In this document: in pieces, positions 24,315-33,381 of the stretch | Layout of the letters: the number at the start of each line of letters is the position of its first letter | How positions within the stretch are numbered: the first letter of the stretch is position 1 | The notes under the pieces: generated by a model | Databases searched by the model: none | What the model saw: only the letters and a program-made list of their open reading frames with translations | What the model was told of the DNA's origin: nothing | Assembly: GCA_965200115.1 (NCBI GenBank) | Contig: OZ241336.1 | Span: 2,356,001-2,420,000 of the forward strand | Source: JAPOUP01 sp026708635 | GTDB lineage: Bacteria; Pseudomonadota; Alphaproteobacteria; Rhodobacterales; Rhodobacteraceae | Direction: 5' to 3' | Length of the DNA stretch: 64,000 nucleotides | Position numbers and translations under genes: made by a program

Positions 24315-25745
24315 ATGAAAGCGTTGGCATCAAATATCCATCCCGTTCTGCTCTGCGGAGGTTCAGGGGAACGGCTTTGGCCGCTCTCACGCAAGTCGTA
24401 CCCGAAACAGTTCGCGAAACTGATCTGCGACGAAAGCCTCTTTCAGGCCGCCGCGCGTCGGCTCTCGGGACACGGCTTCGCCGCGCCCACGGTGGTCACG
24501 GGAGAGGATTTCCGCTTCATCGTCACCGAACAGTTAGCCGCCGTCGAACAAGTGCCCATGGGCGTCCTGATCGAGCCGGAAGCCCGAAACACCGGCCCCG
24601 CGATTCTCGCGGCCGCGTTGTGGCTCACGGCGCGTGATCAGGATACTATTATGCTGGTGGCTCCTTCGGACCACGTTATCCCGGACGCACAGGCATTCCG
24701 CGCCGCGGTAACCGCAGCCGCGCCGCTCGCGGAGGCGGGCGATATTGTCACCTTCGGCATCACGCCGACGCGCGCCGAAACGGGTTATGGTTATTTGGAA
24801 CTGACCTCTCCGCCTGGCCCAACGCCACAACCCCTCAAAGGATTTATCGAAAAACCCGATGCCGCCCACGCGAGTCAAATGGTCGCGGCCGGCCAGCATC
24901 TCTGGAATTCAGGGATTTTCCTCTTCACGGCGGCCGCGATAGTCGACGCGTACCGTTCGCATGCACCCGAGATGGTCCCAGCGGTGGAAGCCGCCCTTGC
25001 TGGGGGGGGGGCCGATTTGGGATTTACCCGATTGCTCGCCGATCCCTGGGCAAGGGTTAAAGATATCTCGATTGACTACGCAATCATGCAAAACGCGGGT
25101 AACCTCGCCGTCATGCCGTTTGATGGGGGCTGGTCCGATTTAGGCGACTGGAACACGATCCGGCGGGAGAGCGGTCCCGACGCACTTGGAAACGTCTGCT
25201 CCGAGCGCGCGACCGCGATCGACTGCACCGATACGCTTCTGCGCGCTGAATCCACGGGGCTCGAACTGGTGGGGATCGGGTTGGAGGGCATCATTGCCGT
25301 CGCGATGAAGGATGCGGTGCTGGTGGCGCACAAATCCGATGCCCAGCGCGTAAAAAACGTGGTCGCTTTGTTAAACGAAAGGGGTGTCGAACAGGCGGTC
25401 CAGCTACCCCGCGAATACCGGCCTTGGGGATGGTACGAGAGTCTTGTTTTGGGTGAGCAATTCCAGGTGAAGCGTATAGTGGTTTATCCCGGCGCCAAGC
25501 TAAGCCTTCAAAGCCATCGACATCGGTCGGAACATTGGGTGATCGTCGAGGGCACCGCGCGCGTCACGATTGATGATGACGTGCGGCTCCTTTCAAGCAA
25601 TCAGTCCGTGTATGTTCCGCTTGGGGCAACGCATAGATTGGAAAACCCGGGCGAAGTGCAGACCGTTGTGATCGAAATTCAAACCGGTACGTATTTGGGA
25701 GAGGATGACATCACCCGATACGAGGACGCCTACCAACGAAACTAA
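24315..25745 (+). CDS. manC: Mannose-1-phosphate guanylyltransferase / mannose-6-phosphate isomerase
   Basis: Bifunctional enzyme of GDP-mannose synthesis, 476 residues, normal length. The N-terminal guanylyltransferase signature is LLCGGSGERLWPLSRKSYPK near residue 13, with GYGYLEL, FIEKPDAAHASQMV and DISIDYAIMQNAGNLAVMPF. The C-terminal cupin isomerase domain (from about residue 350) has REYRPWGWYESL and LSLQSHRHRSEHWVIVEGTA. A run of ten G at 25002-25011 encodes GGG within AALAGGGADLGF in the guanylyltransferase domain; at this length the frame is open. Loss or gain of one G would truncate the protein at about half length. The ATG is at 24315, with AGGA close upstream. Confidence 0.94.
   Translation: MKALASNIHPVLLCGGSGERLWPLSRKSYPKQFAKLICDESLFQAAARRLSGHGFAAPTVVTGEDFRFIVTEQLAAVEQVPMGVLIEPEARNTGPAILAAALWLTARDQDTIMLVAPSDHVIPDAQAFRAAVTAAAPLAEAGDIVTFGITPTRAETGYGYLELTSPPGPTPQPLKGFIEKPDAAHASQMVAAGQHLWNSGIFLFTAAAIVDAYRSHAPEMVPAVEAALAGGGADLGFTRLLADPWARVKDISIDYAIMQNAGNLAVMPFDGGWSDLGDWNTIRRESGPDALGNVCSERATAIDCTDTLLRAESTGLELVGIGLEGIIAVAMKDAVLVAHKSDAQRVKNVVALLNERGVEQAVQLPREYRPWGWYESLVLGEQFQVKRIVVYPGAKLSLQSHRHRSEHWVIVEGTARVTIDDDVRLLSSNQSVYVPLGATHRLENPGEVQTVVIEIQTGTYLGEDDITRYEDAYQRN
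25002..25011 (+). repeat. Homopolymer tract, 10 G inside manC
   Basis: Ten consecutive G, in frame as Gly-Gly-Gly plus the first base of an Ala codon. It is the second long G run within 4.4 kb, and both lie in surface-sugar genes. Confidence 0.9.
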
Positions 25746-26266
25746 GCCCATTATTTGATAGGTGCCGTTCAATCTGGACCTGAGTCCCTCTCAGATTCAT
25801 CATGATACCCGCGTGACCGTCAGAGATTTTGGCGGCAACCGGGAATGGAACCGCTTCGAGACTCCTATACCTGGAATCATTAATTCGCCCTTGATGGCTG
25901 GATCGAGGACTTTGGAGTTCCTGCAATGCGGGCCGTTCCGAAGGATCCACGGTCTGTTGCGGAAGTGCGTGATCCTGAAGATCCCGGCTCTCTCCCTGTT
26001 CCGCCTGTAGACCATGGCTGATGATGGATACGGATCGACGAGACCGATCTCAAGCACGGGCAGCCGAGTGATCCTTCGCGGCGAACCGGTCGGCAGGATA
26101 TCAATGGACGGGAAATCCGCGTTTCCCCATCTACCGCTCGAAGGTGGGATTCGGGAAGTCTCGCCCTGAATCACACTGAAACGGACCGGGCCGGTTTCGC
26201 GCGACGGCGGATCTGGAAAGGCGAGGCAGACCACACCGCGAGCCGAAGCATTCCGGCGTTTCATGC
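25746..26266. other. Intergenic stretch without recognisable gene
   Basis: About 520 nt. One minus-strand frame is open for 156 codons (25800-26270) and overlaps the end of the lipoprotein gene, but its translation is Arg/Pro-rich with no motif. I see no RNA gene or clear terminator. Confidence 0.4.
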
Positions 26267-26734
26267 TCACTCGCTATAGACGGCCAGTTCCAGCAGATCT
26301 CCCAGCGGCGCGTCCAGAAGACGCATAGCCATCAGCGAAACCTGGCTACCGGTGCCCGCCGCCCCGCCGCTCGGAATCAGGTCCACACGCACGCTGCGGT
26401 TGCCGGCGGAATAATGGACATGGCCCTGAACCTGATCGCCGACAAGCGGTGTCTTGACCCACAGACCGGCTCTACTCGGATCGCCAAGCGATGCCACCGT
26501 CGTGCCGAGAAACACGCCGCCATTTCCCAACGTGGCTTCGATCGCCGCTGGAACATTGACCGGCCGCAGCGAAGATACGGCGTCAGCCACCGCCACTGAC
26601 GAATCCATTTCCATATCGCTGTCCGGACCCGTCCCGCCGGACGGATCCGAAGCGGACCTAAGGTCCACGCCTCCGCATCCGGCAATCGCCAGCGTTAGGG
26701 ATAGCGCCAAATAAACTGAAACGAAGCGTCCCAT
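26267..26734 (-). CDS. Putative lipoprotein of unknown function
   Basis: A 155-residue protein with a lipoprotein signal peptide: MGRFVSVYLALSLTLAIAGC, where LAIAGC is a good lipobox and the cysteine (residue 20) would be lipidated. The mature protein begins with a Ser/Asp/Gly-rich linker (SDPSGGTGPDSD) and then a beta-rich domain: GGVFLGTTVASLGDPSRAGL, WVKTPLVGDQVQGHVHY and LMAMRLLDAPLGDLLELAVY. No domain family is recognised. It is transcribed divergently from moaA. The same frame stays open far upstream, antisense to moaA, but that is an artefact of GC-rich DNA. Confidence 0.72.
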   Translation of the reverse strand: MGRFVSVYLALSLTLAIAGCGGVDLRSASDPSGGTGPDSDMEMDSSVAVADAVSSLRPVNVPAAIEATLGNGGVFLGTTVASLGDPSRAGLWVKTPLVGDQVQGHVHYSAGNRSVRVDLIPSGGAAGTGSQVSLMAMRLLDAPLGDLLELAVYSE

Positions 26735-26818
26735 GTCGCCATCATAATTACACGGGAGCGTATCCTCAATACCCGTAGGTGGCTTGCGATGACCCGAATT
26801 GCTTCCTAGATTGCGGAA

Positions 26819-27826
26819 ATGGCACCAACGCTTGTCGATCCATTCGCCCGCGCCATCACCTATCTGCGCGTCTCGGTCACCGACCGCTGCGATTTCCGCT
26901 GCGTCTACTGCATGTCGGAGAACATGACGTTCCTTCCGAAACGGGAGCTCCTCACGCTTGAGGAACTGGACAGGCTCTGCACGGCCTTCGTCGGACTTGG
27001 CGTCCGGAAGCTCCGCGTCACCGGTGGCGAACCTCTTGTGCGAAAAGATATAATCACGTTCTTCCGGTCCATGTCGCGCCATCTCGAAAGTGGCGCGCTG
27101 AAGGAGCTTACGCTGACCACCAACGGTTCGCAGCTTCACCGATTCGCGGCGGACCTTCACTCGGCCGGCGTGCGCCGCATAAACGTTTCGCTCGACACTC
27201 TCGACGCGGACAGGTTCGCCCGCGTAACCCGATGGGGCCGCCTGCGGCAGGTTCTGCAAGGCATCGAGGCGGCGCGTGCGGCTGGCCTGCGGGTCAAGAT
27301 CAACACCGTCGCACTGAAAGGCTTCAATGAGGACGAGCTTTTCTCGATGACCGAATGGTGCGCGGCGGAGGGCATGGATCTCACGTGGATCGAGGTCATG
27401 CCCATGGGCGATCTCGGCAATGAAAGCCGACTCGGCCAGTACTGGCCGGTTTCGGACATCCGCCAGAAGCTCTCGGAACGCTACACCGTCACTGACCTCG
27501 CCCACAGGACCGGCGGGCCCGCCCGCTATGTCAGGCTTGAGGAAACAGGTCAGCAGATCGGTTTCATTACACCACTCACCCACAATTTCTGCGAGTCCTG
27601 CAATCGCGTGAGACTCACCTGCACGGGCGAACTCTATATGTGCCTTGGCCAGGAGGATAAAGCCGACCTGCGTCTGCCCCTACGCGACCATCCGAACAGT
27701 GACGCACCTCTGGTCCGCGCCATTCACGCGGCGATCGGCCGCAAACCCAAGGGGCATGACTTCGACTATTCAAGACAGCGGGTCGACGGACAGGTCAGCC
27801 GCCACATGAGCCTTACAGGCGGATAG
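26819..27826 (+). CDS. moaA: GTP 3',8-cyclase, molybdenum cofactor synthesis
   Basis: Radical-SAM enzyme that starts molybdopterin synthesis from GTP. The 335-residue protein carries the SAM cluster motif TDRCDFRCVYCMSE (C24, C28, C31), the GGEP region RVTGGEPLVRKDI, and the C-terminal second cluster NFCESCNRVRLTCTG. The protein ends in the conserved Gly-Gly tail (MSLTGG) needed for catalysis in this family. The cofactor it helps make is required by the SoeA molybdoenzyme at 41.6 kb. No other moa genes are adjacent. Confidence 0.95.
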   Translation: MAPTLVDPFARAITYLRVSVTDRCDFRCVYCMSENMTFLPKRELLTLEELDRLCTAFVGLGVRKLRVTGGEPLVRKDIITFFRSMSRHLESGALKELTLTTNGSQLHRFAADLHSAGVRRINVSLDTLDADRFARVTRWGRLRQVLQGIEAARAAGLRVKINTVALKGFNEDELFSMTEWCAAEGMDLTWIEVMPMGDLGNESRLGQYWPVSDIRQKLSERYTVTDLAHRTGGPARYVRLEETGQQIGFITPLTHNFCESCNRVRLTCTGELYMCLGQEDKADLRLPLRDHPNSDAPLVRAIHAAIGRKPKGHDFDYSRQRVDGQVSRHMSLTGG

Positions 27827-27898
27827 CCAACCGGGCGCCGGGACCGCCCTGCCGCGGGAATGCCCGACCGGCAAATCCTCCAATCCGCTGTGCCCGGT

Positions 27899-29062
27899 TC
27901 AGATCACCGGCAGACGGGACTCGACCATCTGCGCATACCAGGAGCATCCGGACGGAATCGCTTCGTCGTTGAAGTCATACTCCGGGTGATGAACCGGTGC
28001 GCTGTCACCGTTACCCAGAAGGATATAGGCACCCGGGCGTTCTTCAAGCATGAACGCGAAATCCTCTCCGCCCATCACTAAATTGGCGTCGCCGCAGTCA
28101 CCCGAGACCGATCGGGCCGCCTCGGCGGCATAGCCCGTCTCGGTCGGTGAATTGGACATTACGGGATAATTGCGCTCGTAGATAACGTTGACTTTCCCGT
28201 CAAAAGCGGCGGCCGTGCCGTCGCAGATGGAATTGATCCGGGCCTCCGCCAGATCGCGCATTTCGGGACTCAGGGTGCGCACGGTTCCTTTCAGCGTAAC
28301 GGTCGATGGAATCACGTTGAACGCCTTGCTCGAGGTTTCGAATGACGTCACCGAAACCACCAGCCTGTCGACCGGATCGGCGTTACGGCTAACGACCGTC
28401 TGGAGTGACAGCACCGCCTGAGATGCCATTACGACGCTATCAACCGTCTCCTGAGGTTTTGCCGCATGCCCGCCCCGACCCTCGAAATCGATCCGGAACA
28501 CATCCGTGGCGGCGAAAAACGCGCCAGGCCGTATGGCGAAACTGCCGGCTGGCCGTCCCGGCCAGTTGTGCATGCCGTAGACCTCGTGGATGCCAAACCT
28601 GTCCATCAACCCGTCCTCACACATCTCACGACCTCCAGCACCCCCTTCCTCGGCAGGCTGAAATATCATGACGGCCGTTCCGTCGAAGTTCCGTGTCTCA
28701 CAGAGATATTTCGCGGCGCCAAGCAGCATTGCGGTATGCCCGTCATGACCGCAGGCATGCATGGTGCCCGGGGTTCCGCTGGCATAATCCAACCCGGTCT
28801 CCTCCTGGATCGGAAGAGCGTCCATGTCGGCGCGCAGCCCTATGGTACGACCTGAAGCGGTTGACCTGCCCCGGATGACTCCAACCACGCCCGTCCGGCC
28901 AATTCCGCCGACGACCTCGTCACAACCGAACTCGCCGAGCTTTTCAGTCACCAGAGCCGACGTTCTGTGAGTTTCATAAAGTAGTTCGGGATGATGGTGG
29001 ATATCCCGACGCCAGCCGGAAATCTCTGGCAGAAGCTCCGCGAAGCGGTTCTTGACAGGCAT
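27899..29062 (-). CDS. M20 family metallo-amidohydrolase (hippurate hydrolase-like)
   Basis: Zinc-dependent amidohydrolase that cleaves N-acyl amino acids or related amides. The 387-residue protein has the family start WRRDIHHHPELLYETHRTSA. Metal ligands are in HACGHDGHTAMLLGAAKYL, the catalytic glutamate is in IFQPAEEGGAGGREMCED, and MGGEDFAFMLEERPGAYILL lies near the C-terminus. The dimerisation domain falls around GRGGHAAKPQETVDSVVMAS. The ATG at 29062 has GGGAGGG five bases upstream; an open extension of 19 codons upstream is unlikely. The physiological substrate cannot be read from sequence. Confidence 0.9.
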   Translation of the reverse strand: MPVKNRFAELLPEISGWRRDIHHHPELLYETHRTSALVTEKLGEFGCDEVVGGIGRTGVVGVIRGRSTASGRTIGLRADMDALPIQEETGLDYASGTPGTMHACGHDGHTAMLLGAAKYLCETRNFDGTAVMIFQPAEEGGAGGREMCEDGLMDRFGIHEVYGMHNWPGRPAGSFAIRPGAFFAATDVFRIDFEGRGGHAAKPQETVDSVVMASQAVLSLQTVVSRNADPVDRLVVSVTSFETSSKAFNVIPSTVTLKGTVRTLSPEMRDLAEARINSICDGTAAAFDGKVNVIYERNYPVMSNSPTETGYAAEAARSVSGDCGDANLVMGGEDFAFMLEERPGAYILLGNGDSAPVHHPEYDFNDEAIPSGCSWYAQMVESRLPVI

Positions 29063-29680
29063 GGATGCCCTCCCTGTATTCCTAGGCTCCAGACTGAACC
29101 AGTCGCGGTGCCGGCGCAAGGCGGTTGCGGCGACGCGGGCATTAACGCGGCCCAGCCAAGTTCTGGCTTACACCAGGGGTATCTTTGGCCTACAGTGACA
29201 GCTTCAGGTCCCTTCCGTAAGGGCCCCCAACGTCAAGCACCGCTTCCCTTGCGCGATCGGCCACGCAGCCCGAACTTGGCAGCGCTGTCCCCGCACCGAC
29301 GGCGGGGGCGGCGCTGATGCCGGGAGCGGTGCCGGCGCTGGGTTCGGAACCGGGGTTGCCCGGTTCGCCGGAGCGACCGCAGGAGTCTGGCGAGGGACAG
29401 TTTTTTACAGGAATCCGCGCCCGATTTTTCCAAAGCCACGTCCCTCGATCATTGCTGATTCGCTGGACATACGAGTCTCGATGCCCTGACTAACCAATCC
29501 GTCCCCACCGAGTATGAGGCCGTCAATCGGGAGATGGAAAGCCCAATGGGAATCGCTCAACGCGCCACTCCGAGGTTCCCTCGGTTGACATCGGACCCGG
29601 GCCGGAAACAGCTATATTCTGTGCGGAAACCGGTGGTCATGAGAGATGGAATCCCCTGGACGTCCGTCCGGTAGCGCGAT
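29063..29680. other. Intergenic stretch without recognisable gene
   Basis: About 620 nt between two genes on the minus strand. A TTGACA at 29585-29590 and TATATT at 29613-29618 are present but 22 nt apart, too far for a standard promoter, and no gene follows on that strand. Nothing else was recognised. Confidence 0.35.
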
Positions 29681-30133
29681 CTATCCAAGGCGATCCTTAA
29701 CCATTGAGCCGACTCTAGCGAAATCCATCTGGCCCATGTATTCCGCCTTCAGCGTGCCAATGACGCGACCCATGTCGCGGATCGACGTCGCATCGACCGC
29801 ACGAATCGCTTTTTCCACGGCTCTTGCCACCTCATCCCCGCTCAAACGCTTCGGCAGATACTCCTCAATTACCTTTATCTCCGCCCGCTCGCGCTCCGCC
29901 AGATCCAGACGTCCACCTTCCTCGTAAGCCCTTGCGCTCTCTTGGCGCTGCCTGACCATTTTATCCAGAATTCCCAGAACCTCCCTATCGCCGAGATCGG
30001 TGCCCGTACCCCTCATCGCGATCTCCTTGTCCTTGATCGCGGCATTGATGAGGCGCAGGGTGGACAGTCTAGGCCTGTCCTGGCTCTTCGCCGCCTCCTT
30101 AAGTCCAGAAAAGATCCGTTGACGCATATCCAT
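29681..30133 (-). CDS. GatB/YqeY domain-containing protein
   Basis: A 150-residue protein matching the YqeY family, which resembles the tail domain of the GatB amidotransferase subunit and may bind tRNA. Family stretches are LSTLRLINAAIKDKEIAMRG near residue 23, ILDKMVRQRQESARAYEEGG, REKAEIKVIEEYLP-type RAEIKVIEEYLPKRLSGDE near residue 87, and RDMGRVIGTLKAEYMGQMDF. The ATG at 30133 gives the standard N-terminus MDMRQRIFSGLKEA; the upstream open extension is not family-like. It is divergent from carA, a common alphaproteobacterial arrangement. Confidence 0.9.
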   Translation of the reverse strand: MDMRQRIFSGLKEAAKSQDRPRLSTLRLINAAIKDKEIAMRGTGTDLGDREVLGILDKMVRQRQESARAYEEGGRLDLAERERAEIKVIEEYLPKRLSGDEVARAVEKAIRAVDATSIRDMGRVIGTLKAEYMGQMDFARVGSMVKDRLG

Positions 30134-30308
30134 CGGCGGTCCAGTTCCAAATTCCAGTCCAAGTGACGAGCATAAACCCCGGCCATAGCGGAAGCAATAT
30201 CGGTGTGCGAATGCAGGATATCGGAAACGGTTTCTCGCCTTTTCCGCTTGATCAATTTCAGTGCCGACCCTAGGCTCCCGGAAATCAATCCACGCCGGAG
30301 TATGGTCA

Positions 30309-31472
30309 ATGCCAATGTCGCAGGGGGCGGACGGATCTTCCGCCTGTCTTGCACTCGCCGATGGCACGCTGTTTTTTGGCCAGGGTTTCGGGGCTGTGGG
30401 TCAGACCACCGCCGAACTCTGTTTCAACACGGCGATGTCCGGATATCAGGAGATCATGACCGATCCATCATATGCGGGCCAGATCGTGACGTTCACCTTT
30501 CCCCATGTAGGCAATGTCGGCGTGAATCCCGAGGATAACGAGACGGATCGGCCTTTCGCGGACGGAATGGTGGTGAAATGGGATCCCACGGAACCTTCGA
30601 ACTGGCGTTCCGTCGAACACCTGAACGATTGGCTGGCGAAATGTGGACGTATCTGCATCGGCGGCGTCGACACGCGACGGCTGACACGCGCTATCCGCCG
30701 TCAGGGAGCTCCTCACGTCACGCTTATGCATAACCCCGCGGGCCACTTCGACACTGGAGCGCTTATCACATCGGCGCGGGAGTTTCCCGGACTCGAAGGG
30801 AAGGATCTGGCCAAAGACGTGACATGCACGCATCCCTATCGCTGGAACGAGACCCGCTGGGCTTGGCCAAAAGGCTACTCCACGCGCTCCGGGCCCGGAT
30901 GTCGTGTCGTCGCGGTCGACTATGGCGCGAAGCGCAATATTCTCCGCTGCCTCGCCTCGGCGGGATGCGACGTTACGGTGATGCCCGCAGCCTCCACAGC
31001 TGAGGAAATCCTGAAGCACTACCCACAAGGCGTGTTTCTGTCAAACGGTCCGGGCGACCCCGCGGCAACGGGTGAGTATGCAGTGCCGATGATCCGGGAG
31101 ATTCTGGACGAAACGGATCTACCGATCTTTGGAATCTGCCTTGGCCACCAGATGCTTGCGCTTGCGCTTGGAGCTCGAACGGTAAAGATGAGCCATGGAC
31201 ACCACGGTGCCAACCATCCGGTCAAGGACGTCGAGACCGGCAAGGTCGAGATCACGTCAATGAATCACGGTTTCTCCGTTGACAGCCAGACCTTACCCGA
31301 TGGAGTGATCGAAACGCATGTCTCGCTCTTTGACGGATCCAACTGCGGACTCAGGGTTGAAGGTCGGCAGGTGTTTTCCGTGCAATACCATCCGGAGGCA
31401 AGTCCAGGCCCGAAGGACAGCTACTATCTGTTCGAAAAATTCGTCAGGGCGATTGACGGCGACCGAGAATAA
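30309..31472 (+). CDS. carA: Carbamoyl-phosphate synthase, small (glutaminase) subunit
   Basis: Hydrolyses glutamine and channels ammonia to CarB for carbamoyl phosphate, feeding arginine and pyrimidine synthesis. The 387-residue protein has the N-terminal CarA domain (CLALADGTLFFGQGFG, ELCFNTAMSGYQEIMTDPSY). Its C-terminal class I glutaminase has the nucleophile cysteine in FGICLGHQMLALALG and the His-Glu pair in QYHPEASPGP. GGAG lies eight bases before the ATG at 30309; a second ATG at 30315 is close. carB is not in the window. Confidence 0.95.
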   Translation: MPMSQGADGSSACLALADGTLFFGQGFGAVGQTTAELCFNTAMSGYQEIMTDPSYAGQIVTFTFPHVGNVGVNPEDNETDRPFADGMVVKWDPTEPSNWRSVEHLNDWLAKCGRICIGGVDTRRLTRAIRRQGAPHVTLMHNPAGHFDTGALITSAREFPGLEGKDLAKDVTCTHPYRWNETRWAWPKGYSTRSGPGCRVVAVDYGAKRNILRCLASAGCDVTVMPAASTAEEILKHYPQGVFLSNGPGDPAATGEYAVPMIREILDETDLPIFGICLGHQMLALALGARTVKMSHGHHGANHPVKDVETGKVEITSMNHGFSVDSQTLPDGVIETHVSLFDGSNCGLRVEGRQVFSVQYHPEASPGPKDSYYLFEKFVRAIDGDRE

Positions 31473-31984
31473 TCCATGCGCCATCCCATGCGGGAGCGCC
31501 GCTTTCCGACATCCCTTCGACGGTTGCCGGCCCTTGCGGAGTGTCTGGCAAATGTCGGCACCCTTAGTTTTAGGAGTCGTTTCCCATCACCGTTCCCCTG
31601 GCGGACGCTCTTCAGGAATGGCCTCGATGCGGGCCAGTCCCTTCGCGAATTCGACGATCGGCGGCCCGGTTCTCGCGGACCTCATGGCTCAGGGAACCGA
31701 TCTCGGCTCAGGTAACACCGGCAACCACCAGGCCGGACGCGGCCAAGCCCCGATCAGCCACATGAGCATCGGGCGGGCGGCGACCAGGGTTGGCGCCGGG
31801 ATATTCCACCGGTGCCAGCTAATCCGCCGCGGCTTGGAGCCATGATCAGCCGTATCGGTCACCATCATTGAAAATAGGGGGCTTACAGGTCCTGCCAACG
31901 CGGCATCGCGGCATTATGTCAGCTCAGTGGTCAATCGCCTTTCGAATTCCGGCCAAAACCGAAGGACGACGGGTTGAACCGGTC
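31473..31984. other. Intergenic stretch without recognisable gene
   Basis: About 510 nt between the convergent carA and peroxiredoxin genes. Only short, unconvincing frames were seen and no clear terminator hairpin with a T-run. Confidence 0.4.
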
Positions 31985-32638
31985 TCAGTCCGGCTGTTTG
32001 GTCCTGCGCAGGTAGGGAAGCGGCCGTTCGAAATCCCCAAATCGCGCTTTGGCGTCCTCATCGGATACGGCTGGGGTAATTATTACATCCTCGCCGTTCT
32101 TCCAGTTCGCCGGAGTCGCCACCTGATGATCCGCGGTAAGGCGGATTGAATCAAGAGCGCGGAGAATTTCGTCAAAATTTCGGCCAGTCGTCATCGGGTA
32201 GGTCATCGACATTTTCACTTTTCTGTCGGGCCCGATGATGAATACGGTCCGCACGGTCTGGTTGTCGGCCGGAGTGCGGCCATCGACACGCGTCTCGGTC
32301 GCCGGAAGCATGTCATAGAGCTTCGCGACCTTCATCTCGGGGTCACCGATCATCGGGTAGGTCACCTCGTTACCGGTCAATGAGGCAATGTCAGATTTCC
32401 ACCTGAGATGATCCTCAACGGGATCCACCGAAATGCCGATTATCCGGGCGTTCCGCTTGGCGAATTCAGGCATCATTCCCGCCATCGTTCCCAGTTCGGT
32501 CGTGCAGACAGGCGTGAAATCCTTGGGATGACTGAACAGCACCGCGTAGCCGTCACCTAGCCAGTCATGGAAAGAAATCTCACCTTCGGTGGTATTCGCG
32601 GTGAAGTCCGGGGCGATGTCGCCGATCCGCAATGCCAT
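31985..32638 (-). CDS. 1-Cys peroxiredoxin (Prx6 type)
   Basis: Thiol peroxidase that reduces H2O2 and alkyl hydroperoxides. The 217-residue protein has the peroxidatic motif FSHPKDFTPVCTTELGTM with the cysteine near residue 45. It also has IIGISVDPVEDHLRWKSDI, YPMIGDPEMKVAKLYDML, and the longer C-terminal domain typical of Prx6 (TPANWKNGEDVIITPAVSDE). No second resolving cysteine follows, which supports the 1-Cys class. It appears monocistronic and no OxyR-like gene is adjacent. Confidence 0.92.
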   Translation of the reverse strand: MALRIGDIAPDFTANTTEGEISFHDWLGDGYAVLFSHPKDFTPVCTTELGTMAGMMPEFAKRNARIIGISVDPVEDHLRWKSDIASLTGNEVTYPMIGDPEMKVAKLYDMLPATETRVDGRTPADNQTVRTVFIIGPDRKVKMSMTYPMTTGRNFDEILRALDSIRLTADHQVATPANWKNGEDVIITPAVSDEDAKARFGDFERPLPYLRRTKQPD

Positions 32639-33381
32639 TGGAATGTCTCCTGTGCTCGCGTTGCATCAAACCACGATTAATGATCAAACCCGGTTCCGGG
32701 GTCAATAGCTGTCTCGGGTCAACTGACCGAATCCGGGCCGATTTTGGCGTCATAAACCATGCAGGGCAACCGGGTTATGGCAATGGCACGTCGGGGCGGA
32801 GCTCTCCCGGAGCCCCTGCGGCAAGAGGGCTGAAGTTCGGAAACCGTCAGGCTCCTAACGCGGAACCCCATTAATCCAAGTGACCGCGAAATGGCAGGCG
32901 TGTCCCAGCCCTCGCTGAGGGCACGCCATGCTCCACCAGAAAGGACAGACCTCGCCCAAGGCCATACAAGGGGGGATAGAGGTCGGGGGATTCATTTCAG
33001 GCACTCCTTGCCTGTCCATTAGAACCGCGCACACTTTGGCGTAGAGCGTCCAATCGGACTATTTGGGACGGATGACTCGGAGTTTGTCCTTGGCCGGGAG
33101 TCAGTCGTCCGGCGCGCGGACGTGACTTCCTACGCTGAGCACTTCCATCCTCGACCGTTGTCCCGTTTCGCGAAGACCTTCATGATGCTCGGAACCGCCG
33201 TTGACATAGCGAGAGAGATGCCAACGTACGGCTGACCAAAACACGCGCACGCAATAGCTCCAAAAACGAACGCTGGCCAAGCGAGGCCAAACGGTTCAAG
33301 GTGCCAAAGGCATCCGATCGCCCGAATGAACGATCCAAAACCTACCGGGTTCGGTTCCGCGAGGCTACATGGAGAAATTGC
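32639..33381. other. Long intergenic stretch with one structured element
   Basis: About 740 nt. A bulged hairpin at 32897-32927 has an outer GGCGT/ACGCC stem and an inner GCCCTC-GCT-GAGGGC stem. It could be a terminator without T-run or part of an RNA. The rest shows no gene; the open frame into the downstream hydroxylase from 33301 is not family-like before 33382. Confidence 0.4.

Noticed and set aside
26735..27583. Long minus-strand frame running from the lipoprotein gene across moaA
   Set aside because: It is antisense to moaA, whose motifs are complete; the lipoprotein's own ATG and lipobox mark the true start at 26734.
29585..29618. TTGACA and TATATT as a promoter in the gap after the M20 gene
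   Set aside because: Spacing of 22 nt is too long and no gene follows in that direction.
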